Positions 55,615 through 63,311 of a DNA stretch of 64,000 bases are shown in pieces. The first letter of the stretch is position 1, and every line of letters starts with the position of its first letter. Under the pieces are notes generated by a model. The model saw only the letters and a program-made list of their open reading frames with translations. It made no database searches and had not been told where the DNA came from. Made by a program: the position numbers and the translations under genes. The stretch comes from Thiocapsa imhoffii (GTDB lineage: Bacteria; Pseudomonadota; Gammaproteobacteria; Chromatiales; Chromatiaceae). The stretch covers positions 59,187 to 123,186 of the forward strand of contig NZ_NRSD01000013.1 in the NCBI RefSeq assembly GCF_016583985.1, given 5' to 3'.

Positions 55615-56055
55615 TCAGGATACGCCTGTATCGAGAGTCTTTGCGTTCGTACACTCATCTCGCGCTGACCCAACCCAGGGCGCCAGCGCGATGGTGACGT
55701 GCTTCCCATCTGGACCGCGGAGCACCTGTTTGGGGACGATCAGTGAACGGGCACCGCCCGCTAGGAGCGCTGCGGCCTCGCAGACCGAGGGCGTGCCCAC
55801 GAGACGACGCACCTGGAGCGAGGGCGAGGGGACGCGCACGCGGGCGAGCACCGCCGCTGGGTAGAACCGCAGCGGGACCTCTCGCGCTGCCGCGAGAGCG
55901 AGGATGGCGGGCTCGTCGCTCTTACGATCGATGCTCGCGATACAGTGGATGTGAACCGGACCCAGAGCGGTCACCACTGGCAGCTCCAAGGCTGCCTCCA
56001 GCGTCGTCAATGGAGTGCCGCGATCGCAACCGACACCGAGCACGACCGCGATCAC
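55615..56055 (-). CDS. CbiG C-terminal-domain / CobE-type protein
   Basis: The 146-residue protein matches the C-terminal domain of CbiG (CobE in aerobic pathways): GVGCDRGTPLTTLEAALE at the start, IASIDRKSDEPAILALAAA, and the GTPSVCEAAALLAGG segment. In CbiG this domain takes part in opening the lactone of cobalt-precorrin-5A. The GTG start lies inside the previous stop codon (GTGA), so the two halves of CbiG are made as adjacent, coupled polypeptides. The N-terminal part of CbiG is fused to CbiL upstream. It ends the minus-strand B12 operon. Confidence 0.85.
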   Translation of the reverse strand: MIAVVLGVGCDRGTPLTTLEAALELPVVTALGPVHIHCIASIDRKSDEPAILALAAAREVPLRFYPAAVLARVRVPSPSLQVRRLVGTPSVCEAAALLAGGARSLIVPKQVLRGPDGKHVTIALAPWVGSARDECTNAKTLDTGVS

Positions 56056-57596
56056 GGCGCGGCGGACGCGGGCGGTCGATAGACCACCACACAGTCGCCG
56101 AGCCGCGCGCGTTGCGCAGCGGCGACCGGAGCGAGGCTGATCCAGAGATAGGCGCAGGCCTCGCCAGCCTGATCGGGCCGATCGACTCGACGTAGATTCG
56201 CTGGCCAAGGGCGATCGGCCGGCCACCAGGAGGTCGCGCGACCCGCATCGATCACCACCACGGGGGCACCGTTGACCACGCAGGCAGCGGCCCGTTTGAG
56301 GGTTTCGGGATCGGCTTCGATCCGCCATCCCAACTCGTGCCCGAAGAGATCAACAGCAATGGTGCCCTGGACGTCGGAGGCCGTGGTCAGAACTGGGGTG
56401 GCAGCAAGTGCGGCGGCCAAGGCAACGGCCAGAGCATTGGCCCCCGCAAGATGACCGCCGAGCAACGGGATCACGAAGCGGCCGGCCTCGTCGATGGCCA
56501 ACACGGCTGGATCGCGACGCTTATCGCGGATCAGCGGTGCACAGAGCCGCCAAGCCACCCCACTCGAGCCGATGAAGACGAGGGCACGTCGCTGACGAAA
56601 AAGCTCCGGAAGCCGGGCCGCGACCGCTCCCACCGCGAGGCGACAACGCGACTCGGGAGCGGTCTCCAGGGACACCGCGAAGGGGCGCGGGATCAGGATG
56701 TCAGACGCGTCAGGGAGATGCTCCGTCAGACGTTGAGCCAACGCCAACCCCATGCGGGTCCAGGCAATCAGTGTGGTGCCCTGCCGCTCGCTCGGTGCGC
56801 TTGGTGTCTTGAGGGACCCTCGTATCGGCACTTGCCCCAGCCCCCGTCCACGTGCGTGTCGGATCAAGACGAGCGAGAGATAATGGACCGGCTCGCCGCG
56901 CAGCGTGGCGAGATCCCGGATCAGGCGCTCACGCGGTGTCCCGACCCGTTCGATGAACACAGCCGACCCCAGCATGCCGCGCGCGGCCAGTGCGTCGATC
57001 AAGTCGTCCAGCACCGGACGCACCTTGAGGAGCACCAGCGCATCGAAGCGATCGAGTAACGCATCCAGCTCACGCATCGCCGCGGGCGCCGCATAGACCG
57101 CGAGCGGCTCCTCCCCGTCGACGAGCGTCTGTCCCAACCGCGCCGCGGCGGCATTGAAGGAGGACACTCCGGGGATAACCTCGATCCGAACCCCTGGGTC
57201 CACCTCACGCACGACCCGCGCAAGATGGCCGAAGGTCGCATAGGTCGAGGCATCCCCTTCAACGAGGAACACCACATCCTGTCCCGTAGCCAAACGTGCT
57301 GCGACCTGCTCCGCCGCCGTTGCCCAAGCGCGGGCGAGCGCTTCGGCATCGCGGGTCATCGGAAAATGGAGAGCCAACCCTGGTGTCGGCGCCGCCAGGC
57401 CCGCGCGCTCGACGATCGCAAGCGCATAGCTCGACCCAGCGGCATCGACCGGCCAGGCCCAACAGGCATCGGAGGTCAGAGCCGACCAGGCCGCCCGCGT
57501 GATGAGCATGGGGTCACCCGGCCCCAGCGAGGCGCCGATCAACCGGCCCGTGCATGGCGTCGTCGCGGTCTCGGCAACCGCATCCATCATGGTCAT
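56052..57596 (-). CDS. CbiL–CbiG(N) fusion: cobalt-precorrin-2 C20-methyltransferase with CbiG hydrolase domain
   Basis: Residues about 17-250 are a CbiL/CobI methyltransferase (LGPGDPMLITRAAW near 24-37, FPMTRD, GDASTYATFGHL, VIPGVSSFNAAAA and a C-terminal YLSLVLIRH). Residues about 272-514 are the N-terminal and middle part of CbiG, with FIGSSGVAWRL, AIDEAGRFVIPLLGGHLAGAN and VQGTIAVDLFG. The CbiG C-terminal domain is missing here and is encoded by the next overlapping gene. ATG overlaps the cobL stop (ATGA). The missing partner enzymes CbiH/CobJ and CbiJ/CobK must lie elsewhere. Confidence 0.87.
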   Translation of the reverse strand: MTMMDAVAETATTPCTGRLIGASLGPGDPMLITRAAWSALTSDACWAWPVDAAGSSYALAIVERAGLAAPTPGLALHFPMTRDAEALARAWATAAEQVAARLATGQDVVFLVEGDASTYATFGHLARVVREVDPGVRIEVIPGVSSFNAAAARLGQTLVDGEEPLAVYAAPAAMRELDALLDRFDALVLLKVRPVLDDLIDALAARGMLGSAVFIERVGTPRERLIRDLATLRGEPVHYLSLVLIRHARGRGLGQVPIRGSLKTPSAPSERQGTTLIAWTRMGLALAQRLTEHLPDASDILIPRPFAVSLETAPESRCRLAVGAVAARLPELFRQRRALVFIGSSGVAWRLCAPLIRDKRRDPAVLAIDEAGRFVIPLLGGHLAGANALAVALAAALAATPVLTTASDVQGTIAVDLFGHELGWRIEADPETLKRAAACVVNGAPVVVIDAGRATSWWPADRPWPANLRRVDRPDQAGEACAYLWISLAPVAAAQRARLGDCVVVYRPPASAAP

Positions 57597-58963
57597 ACGC
57601 AGATCCGTGATCCGTCTGGAAGGGGCGGATCCTGAGCCGTCCTAGCCTGGATCAGCCAGACCGGATTCTCGGGTTGGAGACGGTGTCCGCCGGCTAAGGG
57701 GCTGCTGCGCGCGGCCTGGATCTGGGTCACCGACCAGTCGAGCCCCACACGATCGAGCAAGGCCATGGCCGTGGTCAGGTTCTCTAAGAGGACGAGCGAC
57801 ACCACCAGTCGGCCAGCGGGTCGCAGACGTTGCACGACCATCTCGAGGATCGGCGTCAACTGACCCCCGCTGCCGCCGATGAAGACCGTATCCGGGGCTG
57901 GCCAGGTGGCACAGTCGCCTGGCGCCACCCCGACCGTGGCACTGTAGTTGGTGACGCCGAGTCGCCGGCGATTGGTCTCGATCAGATCCAGGTCCAAGTG
58001 ATTCCGTTCGATCGCGTGAACGTGGCCATCAGGACAGAGGCGCGCTGCCTCCAGACCCAGACTGCCCGAGCCGGCGCCGAGATCCCACACCAGATCGCCG
58101 GGGCGCAGCTCGAGCAAGGCTAGTGCCACGGCGCGTACCTCCCGCTTGGTGATGAGTCCTCGAGCGGGCACGCGCTGCGCGAAGAAAGCATCGGGCAGAC
58201 CGAAGACCGATCGGGCCGGGGCGGCGTGGCGGCGCTGGAGGAGAACGACATTGGGATGCGCGCAGCGAGCGCTCGCCAACACCGCGGCCGGGACCTCTGA
58301 GATCAAGCGCTCGTCGGGGCGCAGCAGACACTCGGCGACATGGATCGCAAAGACGTCGTCGAGGCCCTCGGCCAGCAGCAAGCGTGCGATGCGCTCCGGT
58401 CCGTTGGCCGGACTGGTCAGCACGCCGATCAGATCACCCGCTCCGCTCGCACCGGTCAGGGCCTGTGCCAGATGATACAGTCCATGCTCGGGCGTGCCGC
58501 CGCAGACCCAATCACCGCTGTCGCAATGATGCACCGAGACCCAGCGCGCGTCCTGCCACGGCAGCATAAAGCGGGCACAGGCGAGCTGCAGGGTGCTCGG
58601 GTTGGGGAGTACACGAAACCGACTAGGCGGCAACCGGGGCATCAGTCGAGCCGCCAGCAGTCCGCCGATCCCAAAGCAGAGCGGATCGCCAGTGGCCAGG
58701 ACGGCAACGTCATGCTCAGCATCCAGGGCCTCGCTCACCCAAGCAGCAACGGACGCGGTCCGTCCGGTCAGATCCAGACGCTCCGCGTGGGGGTTCAGCA
58801 ACCCGTCGCACAGCGCCAGGACACGGGTTGCGCCAATCACCCGCTGGACTCGCCCAAGACGCTCGCGGGCCGCGTCGCTCAGACCTTGCGGACCATCATC
58901 GAGCACACCGATCACCCAGCATCGCGCCTGGTCCTCTTCACGCTCGCGTTCAGGTTCAGTCAC
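57593..58963 (-). CDS. cobL: Precorrin-6Y C5,15-methyltransferase (decarboxylating), CobL/CbiET fusion
   Basis: CobL methylates C5 and C15 and decarboxylates the C12 acetate of precorrin-6B/7. The 456-residue protein has an N-terminal CbiE methyltransferase (about 1-215, TGDPLCFGIG, PNPSTLQLACARF) and a C-terminal CbiT SAM-binding domain (about 265-456) with WDLGAGSGSLGLEAA at 293-307. Starts at the GTG at 58963, which overlaps the cbiD stop by 8 bp; the open frame further upstream lies in cbiD and is not homologous. Its stop overlaps the cbiL-cbiG gene. Confidence 0.93.
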   Translation of the reverse strand: MTEPEREREEDQARCWVIGVLDDGPQGLSDAARERLGRVQRVIGATRVLALCDGLLNPHAERLDLTGRTASVAAWVSEALDAEHDVAVLATGDPLCFGIGGLLAARLMPRLPPSRFRVLPNPSTLQLACARFMLPWQDARWVSVHHCDSGDWVCGGTPEHGLYHLAQALTGASGAGDLIGVLTSPANGPERIARLLLAEGLDDVFAIHVAECLLRPDERLISEVPAAVLASARCAHPNVVLLQRRHAAPARSVFGLPDAFFAQRVPARGLITKREVRAVALALLELRPGDLVWDLGAGSGSLGLEAARLCPDGHVHAIERNHLDLDLIETNRRRLGVTNYSATVGVAPGDCATWPAPDTVFIGGSGGQLTPILEMVVQRLRPAGRLVVSLVLLENLTTAMALLDRVGLDWSVTQIQAARSSPLAGGHRLQPENPVWLIQARTAQDPPLPDGSRICV

Positions 58964-60104
58964 ACAGCCTCTCCGTGCGCGCGAGGAGTTGACCGTCCGG
59001 CGCGAAGGCGATGACCTCGAGCCGTGTGCCCGCGGCCAGTCCCGCCGCCAGCGCGCGCGCCGCAGCCTCGACCAGCGCCCGATGGAAACAGGCCGACAGA
59101 CCCGCCTCGGTCGTGAGCTCGGCCACCCAGCGCGCGGTTGCCCCCTCCGCGATCCGCCGGCAGAGTTCGGGAGTCGCACCGCATCGCGCCGCCAGTTCGG
59201 CCAAGTGCGCCATGTCAACCGGGGCCTTGCGGGCATGGGTCACCCGCAGCCCTTGTGCCATCTTGGCAAGCTTGCCGCTCATGCCACCAACCAGCACCTG
59301 TGTGATCCCGGCCTCGCGCACCGCATCCAATGCCGTACCGACGAAATCACCCATTTGGACGAAGCAGACCTCTGGCAGGGCCGGGAAGGTCTCCATGCAA
59401 TAGCGTTCGGTGCGTCGACCGGTACTGAAACAAAGCGTACGCTCACCTTGGGCGAGGGCAACCTGGACGCCTTGCCGCACCGTTGCCTTGAAGGATGCGG
59501 TCGAATAGGGATAGACCACGCCAGTGGTTCCCAAGATCGACAAACCACCGACGATCCCGAGACGGGCGTTGAGCGTCCGTTGGGCCAACCGCTCGCCATC
59601 GGCGATGGACAGGGTGACATCCAACCCGGCGCGGATCAGTAACTCTGCGGCGGCGGCGCGTAGGTTCGCCGTGATATAGGCATGGGGCCCCGGATTGATC
59701 GCCGCCTCGCCGACCCGCAAGCCGAGCCCCGGGCGCGTCACCCGGCCGATCCCGGGACCGCCGAGCAGCCGGATCATCCCAGCCGCATGGGGCGCGGTGC
59801 GCACCTGCGCCGCAATCCGCGCACCATGGGTGACATCCGGATCATCCCCGGCATCCTTGACAACGACTGCTTGCGCAACACCAGCGTTCAAGGTCGCTGC
59901 AGCAACCGAGAAGACGGGGCGGCGCCCCTGCGGGAGGAGGATCTCGATCTGGCTGGGGACGACGCCCGTCACGAGTCCACGCGCGGCCGCGGTCGCCGCG
60001 GCCGCGGCGCAGGCACCAGTCGACCAACCCGTACGCTGGCCACGCTTGCCACGACGCGGACCCGCGCGGTCATTGGCCCGAGTCAGGTCTGAGGGTGGCT
60101 GCAT
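58956..60104 (-). CDS. cbiD: Cobalt-precorrin-5B (C1)-methyltransferase CbiD
   Basis: CbiD methylates C1 in the cobalt-early, oxygen-independent pathway. The 382-residue protein shows the N-terminal TGWSTGACAAAAA, GGPGIGRVTRPGL, YPYSTASFKATVRQG, and GGMSGKLAKMAQG, the family markers. The ATG at 60104 is preferred over a GTG at 60119. CbiD identifies the route as the anaerobic one, together with CbiX and CbiG. It precedes cobL. Confidence 0.95.
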   Translation of the reverse strand: MQPPSDLTRANDRAGPRRGKRGQRTGWSTGACAAAAATAAARGLVTGVVPSQIEILLPQGRRPVFSVAAATLNAGVAQAVVVKDAGDDPDVTHGARIAAQVRTAPHAAGMIRLLGGPGIGRVTRPGLGLRVGEAAINPGPHAYITANLRAAAAELLIRAGLDVTLSIADGERLAQRTLNARLGIVGGLSILGTTGVVYPYSTASFKATVRQGVQVALAQGERTLCFSTGRRTERYCMETFPALPEVCFVQMGDFVGTALDAVREAGITQVLVGGMSGKLAKMAQGLRVTHARKAPVDMAHLAELAARCGATPELCRRIAEGATARWVAELTTEAGLSACFHRALVEAAARALAAGLAAGTRLEVIAFAPDGQLLARTERLCD

Positions 60105-60208
60105 CACTGTCCTCTTCACGGACTCGCTCTATCGCGATACCGCCAGGTACCGAGACGCCAGCCAGTCGATCTGGTATCCGGCGGGCCGCGACGCTCGGAA
60201 TAGCCGCG

Positions 60209-60889
60209 CTAGCCATGACTCGGCGGCTGTCGCGCGGCGAGGATCATCAAGGCATGCAGCGCCGCCACCACCAGGGTCGAGCCGCCCTTGCGTCCCGTAA
60301 CCAGGATCCAGGGTATCGCGTCGAGCTCGCCGAGCTGCTCCTTGGATTCAGCCGCGGCGACGAAGCCGACCGGCATCCCGACGATCAATGCCGGTCGCGC
60401 ATCCGCATCCCGCACTAAACGGATCAGTTCCAGGAGCGCGGTCGGCGCATTGCCGATGCCGACCACCGCGCCGTCCAACAGCCCCTGACGATGGGCGAGA
60501 CGCATGGCCTGCACGGCACGCGTGGTCTCCTCGACGCGCGCCGCGGCGATGACCTCCGGCTGGTCAATCGACTGATGGGCGACCAGACCGAATTCGGCCA
60601 GACGCACACGCGATAGCCCGGCCCGCACCATCTCGACATCGCAGACGATGGGGCAGCCCCGGCGCACGGCAGCAACCCCCGCCCCAATGGCAGCGGGATG
60701 AAAGCGCGTCAGGCCATTGAAATCGAAATCACCACTGGCATGGATCAGGCGCCGCACGAGCGACCATTGATCGTCGTCGTAGGCGTGGGGCGCGGCCTCG
60801 GCATCGATGATCGCAAAGGATGCGTTTTCGATCGCTGCCCCACCGCGGGTCAACAGCGCTCCCCCGTCTGCCTCAGTGGCGATGGTCAT
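60209..60889 (-). CDS. cbiC: Precorrin-8X methylmutase
   Basis: CbiC/CobH moves the C11 methyl to C12 to give (hydrogeno)cobyrinic acid. The 226-residue protein has FNGLTRFHPAAI with the catalytic His, PIVCDVEMVRAGL, GNAPTALLELIRL and the PALIVGMPVGFVAAAESK block. ATG at 60889 overlaps the end of cbiX by 17 bp. A 104-bp gap separates it from cbiD, the largest in the operon. Confidence 0.95.
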   Translation of the reverse strand: MTIATEADGGALLTRGGAAIENASFAIIDAEAAPHAYDDDQWSLVRRLIHASGDFDFNGLTRFHPAAIGAGVAAVRRGCPIVCDVEMVRAGLSRVRLAEFGLVAHQSIDQPEVIAAARVEETTRAVQAMRLAHRQGLLDGAVVGIGNAPTALLELIRLVRDADARPALIVGMPVGFVAAAESKEQLGELDAIPWILVTGRKGGSTLVVAALHALMILAARQPPSHG

Positions 60890-61712
60890 GATCCGCCTCC
60901 GCCGCCAGCGCATGGGCACAACCGTCGCAGGGCAACAGCAGACGGCCCTCGCGGCATTCGGCGAGGCGCTGATCCAAGAGCACCATCAATTGTTCGTGTG
61001 CGCCGAGATAGTCCGCGAGGGCGATGACCTGGCTTGAATATTGAGTGCGCAGACGCGCCGTCTGCGCCCGGATACGCTCGATGAGTCGGCCGGTGAAGAG
61101 GTAGTAGGGCAAGATGAGGATCTGGGTCATGCCCAAACGGTCCAGTCGCTGCACCACCTGTTCCAGACGCGGGAAGCAAATCCCAGTGAAGGCCGGCAGC
61201 ACCAGGTCGTGATCGGTCGTTTCGTAGATCCAATGCGCCATCTTCGCCACCTCGCCGGTCGACTCCATGTCCGAAGCGCCGCGGGCCAGCAGGACAACAC
61301 CGGTCGTGCGCGGATCTGGCATATCGAGCGCGACCATCGCTTGATGCAAACGCTGACGCAGCGCCTTCAATAGGTGGTCAGTGGTCCCGAGGTGACGGGC
61401 CGCACGGAACTCAACCTCCGGATGACGCACCCGCGCGGCGGCGAGGGCGCGGGGGATGTCGCCCTTGACATGACCGGCGGCATTCAGGATCAGTGGGAGC
61501 ACCAGCACCCGTCCGCCAGCGGTGGCGCGAACCGCCGCCTGGTCAAGCCCCTCATCGAGCAAAACCGGGGCATGTTCGATCCAGCACACCTGCACCGCGA
61601 GCCTAGGATGACGCGCACCCCAGGCGGCGGCGAAGGACTCAACCTCCTGATTGCCGGCGCCACCAGGATCGCGGGCACCGTGAGCGGTCAATAAAACGAC
61701 ATCATGAGTCAT
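60873..61712 (-). CDS. cbiX: Sirohydrochlorin cobaltochelatase CbiX (long form)
   Basis: CbiX inserts cobalt into sirohydrochlorin, the first committed step of the cobalt-early route. The 279-residue two-lobe protein has the catalytic His in LLTAHGARDPGGAGN and a second chelatase-like half with RGASDMESTGEVAKM and VLPAFTGICFPRLEQ. It ends in a metal-binding tail LLLPCDGCAHALAAEADHDHRH-type region; the two Cys and five terminal His stand out. The ATG at 61712 is preferred. It overlaps cbiF and cbiC at its ends. Confidence 0.9.
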   Translation of the reverse strand: MTHDVVLLTAHGARDPGGAGNQEVESFAAAWGARHPRLAVQVCWIEHAPVLLDEGLDQAAVRATAGGRVLVLPLILNAAGHVKGDIPRALAAARVRHPEVEFRAARHLGTTDHLLKALRQRLHQAMVALDMPDPRTTGVVLLARGASDMESTGEVAKMAHWIYETTDHDLVLPAFTGICFPRLEQVVQRLDRLGMTQILILPYYLFTGRLIERIRAQTARLRTQYSSQVIALADYLGAHEQLMVLLDQRLAECREGRLLLPCDGCAHALAAEADHDHRH

Positions 61713-62496
61713 CGGCCGAGGGGTCTCCAGCGGGACGGAAGCCATGTGAAAAATGCAGATCATAGAGCCGCGAAACCTCGGCCTCCTCGCGGTGACGAGC
61801 ACCAAGCGCGGGGCTGGCCAGGATCATTGCCTGACGGCGCAGACCGGCACTAGCACAGCGTGCGGCGATGTCTTCCAGGCTGCCGCGCAGCACTCGCTCC
61901 GCGCCCGGCCAAGTCGCCTTCTCCACCACCACGATGGGCGCGGCCGACGACCATCCCGCCGTGCGCAGGGCCGTCACCACATCGTCGATGCGAGCGATCG
62001 AGAGAAAGATGCAGAGACTGCAATGATGCGCCGCAAGCGACACCAACGTCTCACGCACCGGCATGGGGGTGCGCCCGGCGAGCCGGGTCAAAATCACGGT
62101 TTGCGTGACCTCCGGGAGGGTCAAGGTCTCACCGGCCGCCGCCGCCGCGGCCATGGCCGAGGAGACGCCCGGCACGATGCCGATCGTCACGCCGGCGCGC
62201 TCAAGTGGGCGGGCCATCTCAGCGAGCGCGCCATAGAGGGTCGGATCGCCCGTCTGAAGTCGCACCACGCTCGCATGACGAGCCGCGCGCGTCGTCAACC
62301 ATGTGGTGATCTCGCGCAAGTGCATGCCGGCCGAATCGGCGATCTCGCAACCCTCGCGGGTCCACTCCAACACCGAGCGCGAGACCAGTGAGCCGGCATA
62401 GAGGACGGCACCAGCCTCACCCAAGAGCCGCGCGCCGCGCACCGTGATGAGGTCGGCCGCGCCAGGACCCGCGCCGACGAACCAAACCTGGCCCAT
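61702..62496 (-). CDS. cbiF: Cobalt-precorrin-4 C11-methyltransferase
   Basis: CbiF/CobM methylates C11 of (cobalt-)precorrin-4. The 264-residue tetrapyrrole methylase has VGAGPGAADLITVRGARLL, YAGSLVSRSVLEW, the VRLQTGDPTLYGALAEM block, and VPGVSSAMAAAAAAG. A start at 62526 would overlap bluB by 26 bp and add ten residues without homology; the ATG at 62496 lies 5 bp past the bluB stop. It overlaps cbiX by 11 bp. Confidence 0.94.
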   Translation of the reverse strand: MGQVWFVGAGPGAADLITVRGARLLGEAGAVLYAGSLVSRSVLEWTREGCEIADSAGMHLREITTWLTTRAARHASVVRLQTGDPTLYGALAEMARPLERAGVTIGIVPGVSSAMAAAAAAGETLTLPEVTQTVILTRLAGRTPMPVRETLVSLAAHHCSLCIFLSIARIDDVVTALRTAGWSSAAPIVVVEKATWPGAERVLRGSLEDIAARCASAGLRRQAMILASPALGARHREEAEVSRLYDLHFSHGFRPAGDPSADDS

Positions 62497-62500
62497 CCGC

Positions 62501-63151
62501 TCAGCCCTCGCCGCCCCAGACATCATGATGTATCAGCGTTTCCAGATCGAGGCGTGGCAGCCAGCCGGTGGATTCGAGTTCAGGGCGGTCGTGGAACGCA
62601 CGAACATAACCGAGACAAAGATAGGCAATCGGAACGATGGCCGAAGGGATCCGAAGCGTATCGTGAAGCACTTGGCGGTGCAGGATACTGACCCAGCCGA
62701 CGCCCAAGTTTTCGGCTCGGGCGGCAAGCCACAAGTTCTGAACCGAGCACACCACACTGTAGAGATCCATCTCCCGATTGGCGGTGCGTCCAATGACGAC
62801 CGGTCCGGCGCGCGACCGGTCGCAGGTCACACAAATCCCAACGGGGGACTCCAGAATCCCTTCGAGCTTCAAGCGCTGGTAGTGCTCACGGCGTTCACCC
62901 TCGAACAGTGCGGCCGCCTCGCGGTGTGCCGTCTCGAAACCATCCTTGATGCGACGCTTGATGGCCGGATCACGCACCAGAATGAAATCCCAGGGCTGCA
63001 TGAAACCGACACTCGGCGCATGGTGCGCCGCCGTGAGAATGCGCCGCAGAATCGCCTCCGGGACCGGGTCGGGCAGGAACTCGCCGCGCACGTCGCGCCG
63101 GGCGAAGATCGTCTTGTAAACCGCCGCGCGCTCCGACTCATTGATGTCCAA
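62501..63151 (-). CDS. bluB: 5,6-dimethylbenzimidazole synthase BluB
   Basis: BluB splits reduced FMN with oxygen to give 5,6-dimethylbenzimidazole, the lower ligand of B12. The 216-residue nitroreductase-fold protein has FARRDVRGEFLPDPVPE, AAHHAPSVGFMQPWDFI, and the IGRTANREMDLYSVVCSVQNLWLAARAE segment, with the DSVG-like substrate lid region. The start seems to be TTG at 63151. It leads the minus-strand operon. The O2 requirement contrasts with the anaerobic corrin-ring enzymes downstream. Confidence 0.93.
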   Translation of the reverse strand: MDINESERAAVYKTIFARRDVRGEFLPDPVPEAILRRILTAAHHAPSVGFMQPWDFILVRDPAIKRRIKDGFETAHREAAALFEGERREHYQRLKLEGILESPVGICVTCDRSRAGPVVIGRTANREMDLYSVVCSVQNLWLAARAENLGVGWVSILHRQVLHDTLRIPSAIVPIAYLCLGYVRAFHDRPELESTGWLPRLDLETLIHHDVWGGEG

Positions 63152-63311
63152 GATAGGCTGCTCGTTCTCGCATGCATGTGGGGCGCCGCGGTCTCGTCAT
63201 GCGCGGCGGCGCCATCACGATCGACTCGACGGGGCGAGTTGTTACACTGCAAGACCAGACGTCGGGCTTGCCTGCCGGCGAGGATTGTAACCACGATTCC
63301 ACCGAACCACC
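63152..63311. promoter_or_regulatory. Divergent control region of the B12 genes
   Basis: The 160-bp space should hold promoters for both bluB and cbiA. It has a perfect 8-bp inverted repeat GGCGCCGC/GCGGCGCC (63182-63213) and a separated GTTACA/TGTAAC pair (about 63241-63292). I do not find the B12-box GCCACTG of a cobalamin riboswitch, although CCTGCCGGCG near 63270 recalls its 3' end; the region is too short for a full element. Confidence 0.45.

Noticed and set aside
63240..63311. Possible cobalamin riboswitch before cbiA
   Set aside because: Only a CCTGCCGGCG-like fragment is present; the B12 box and required length are missing.
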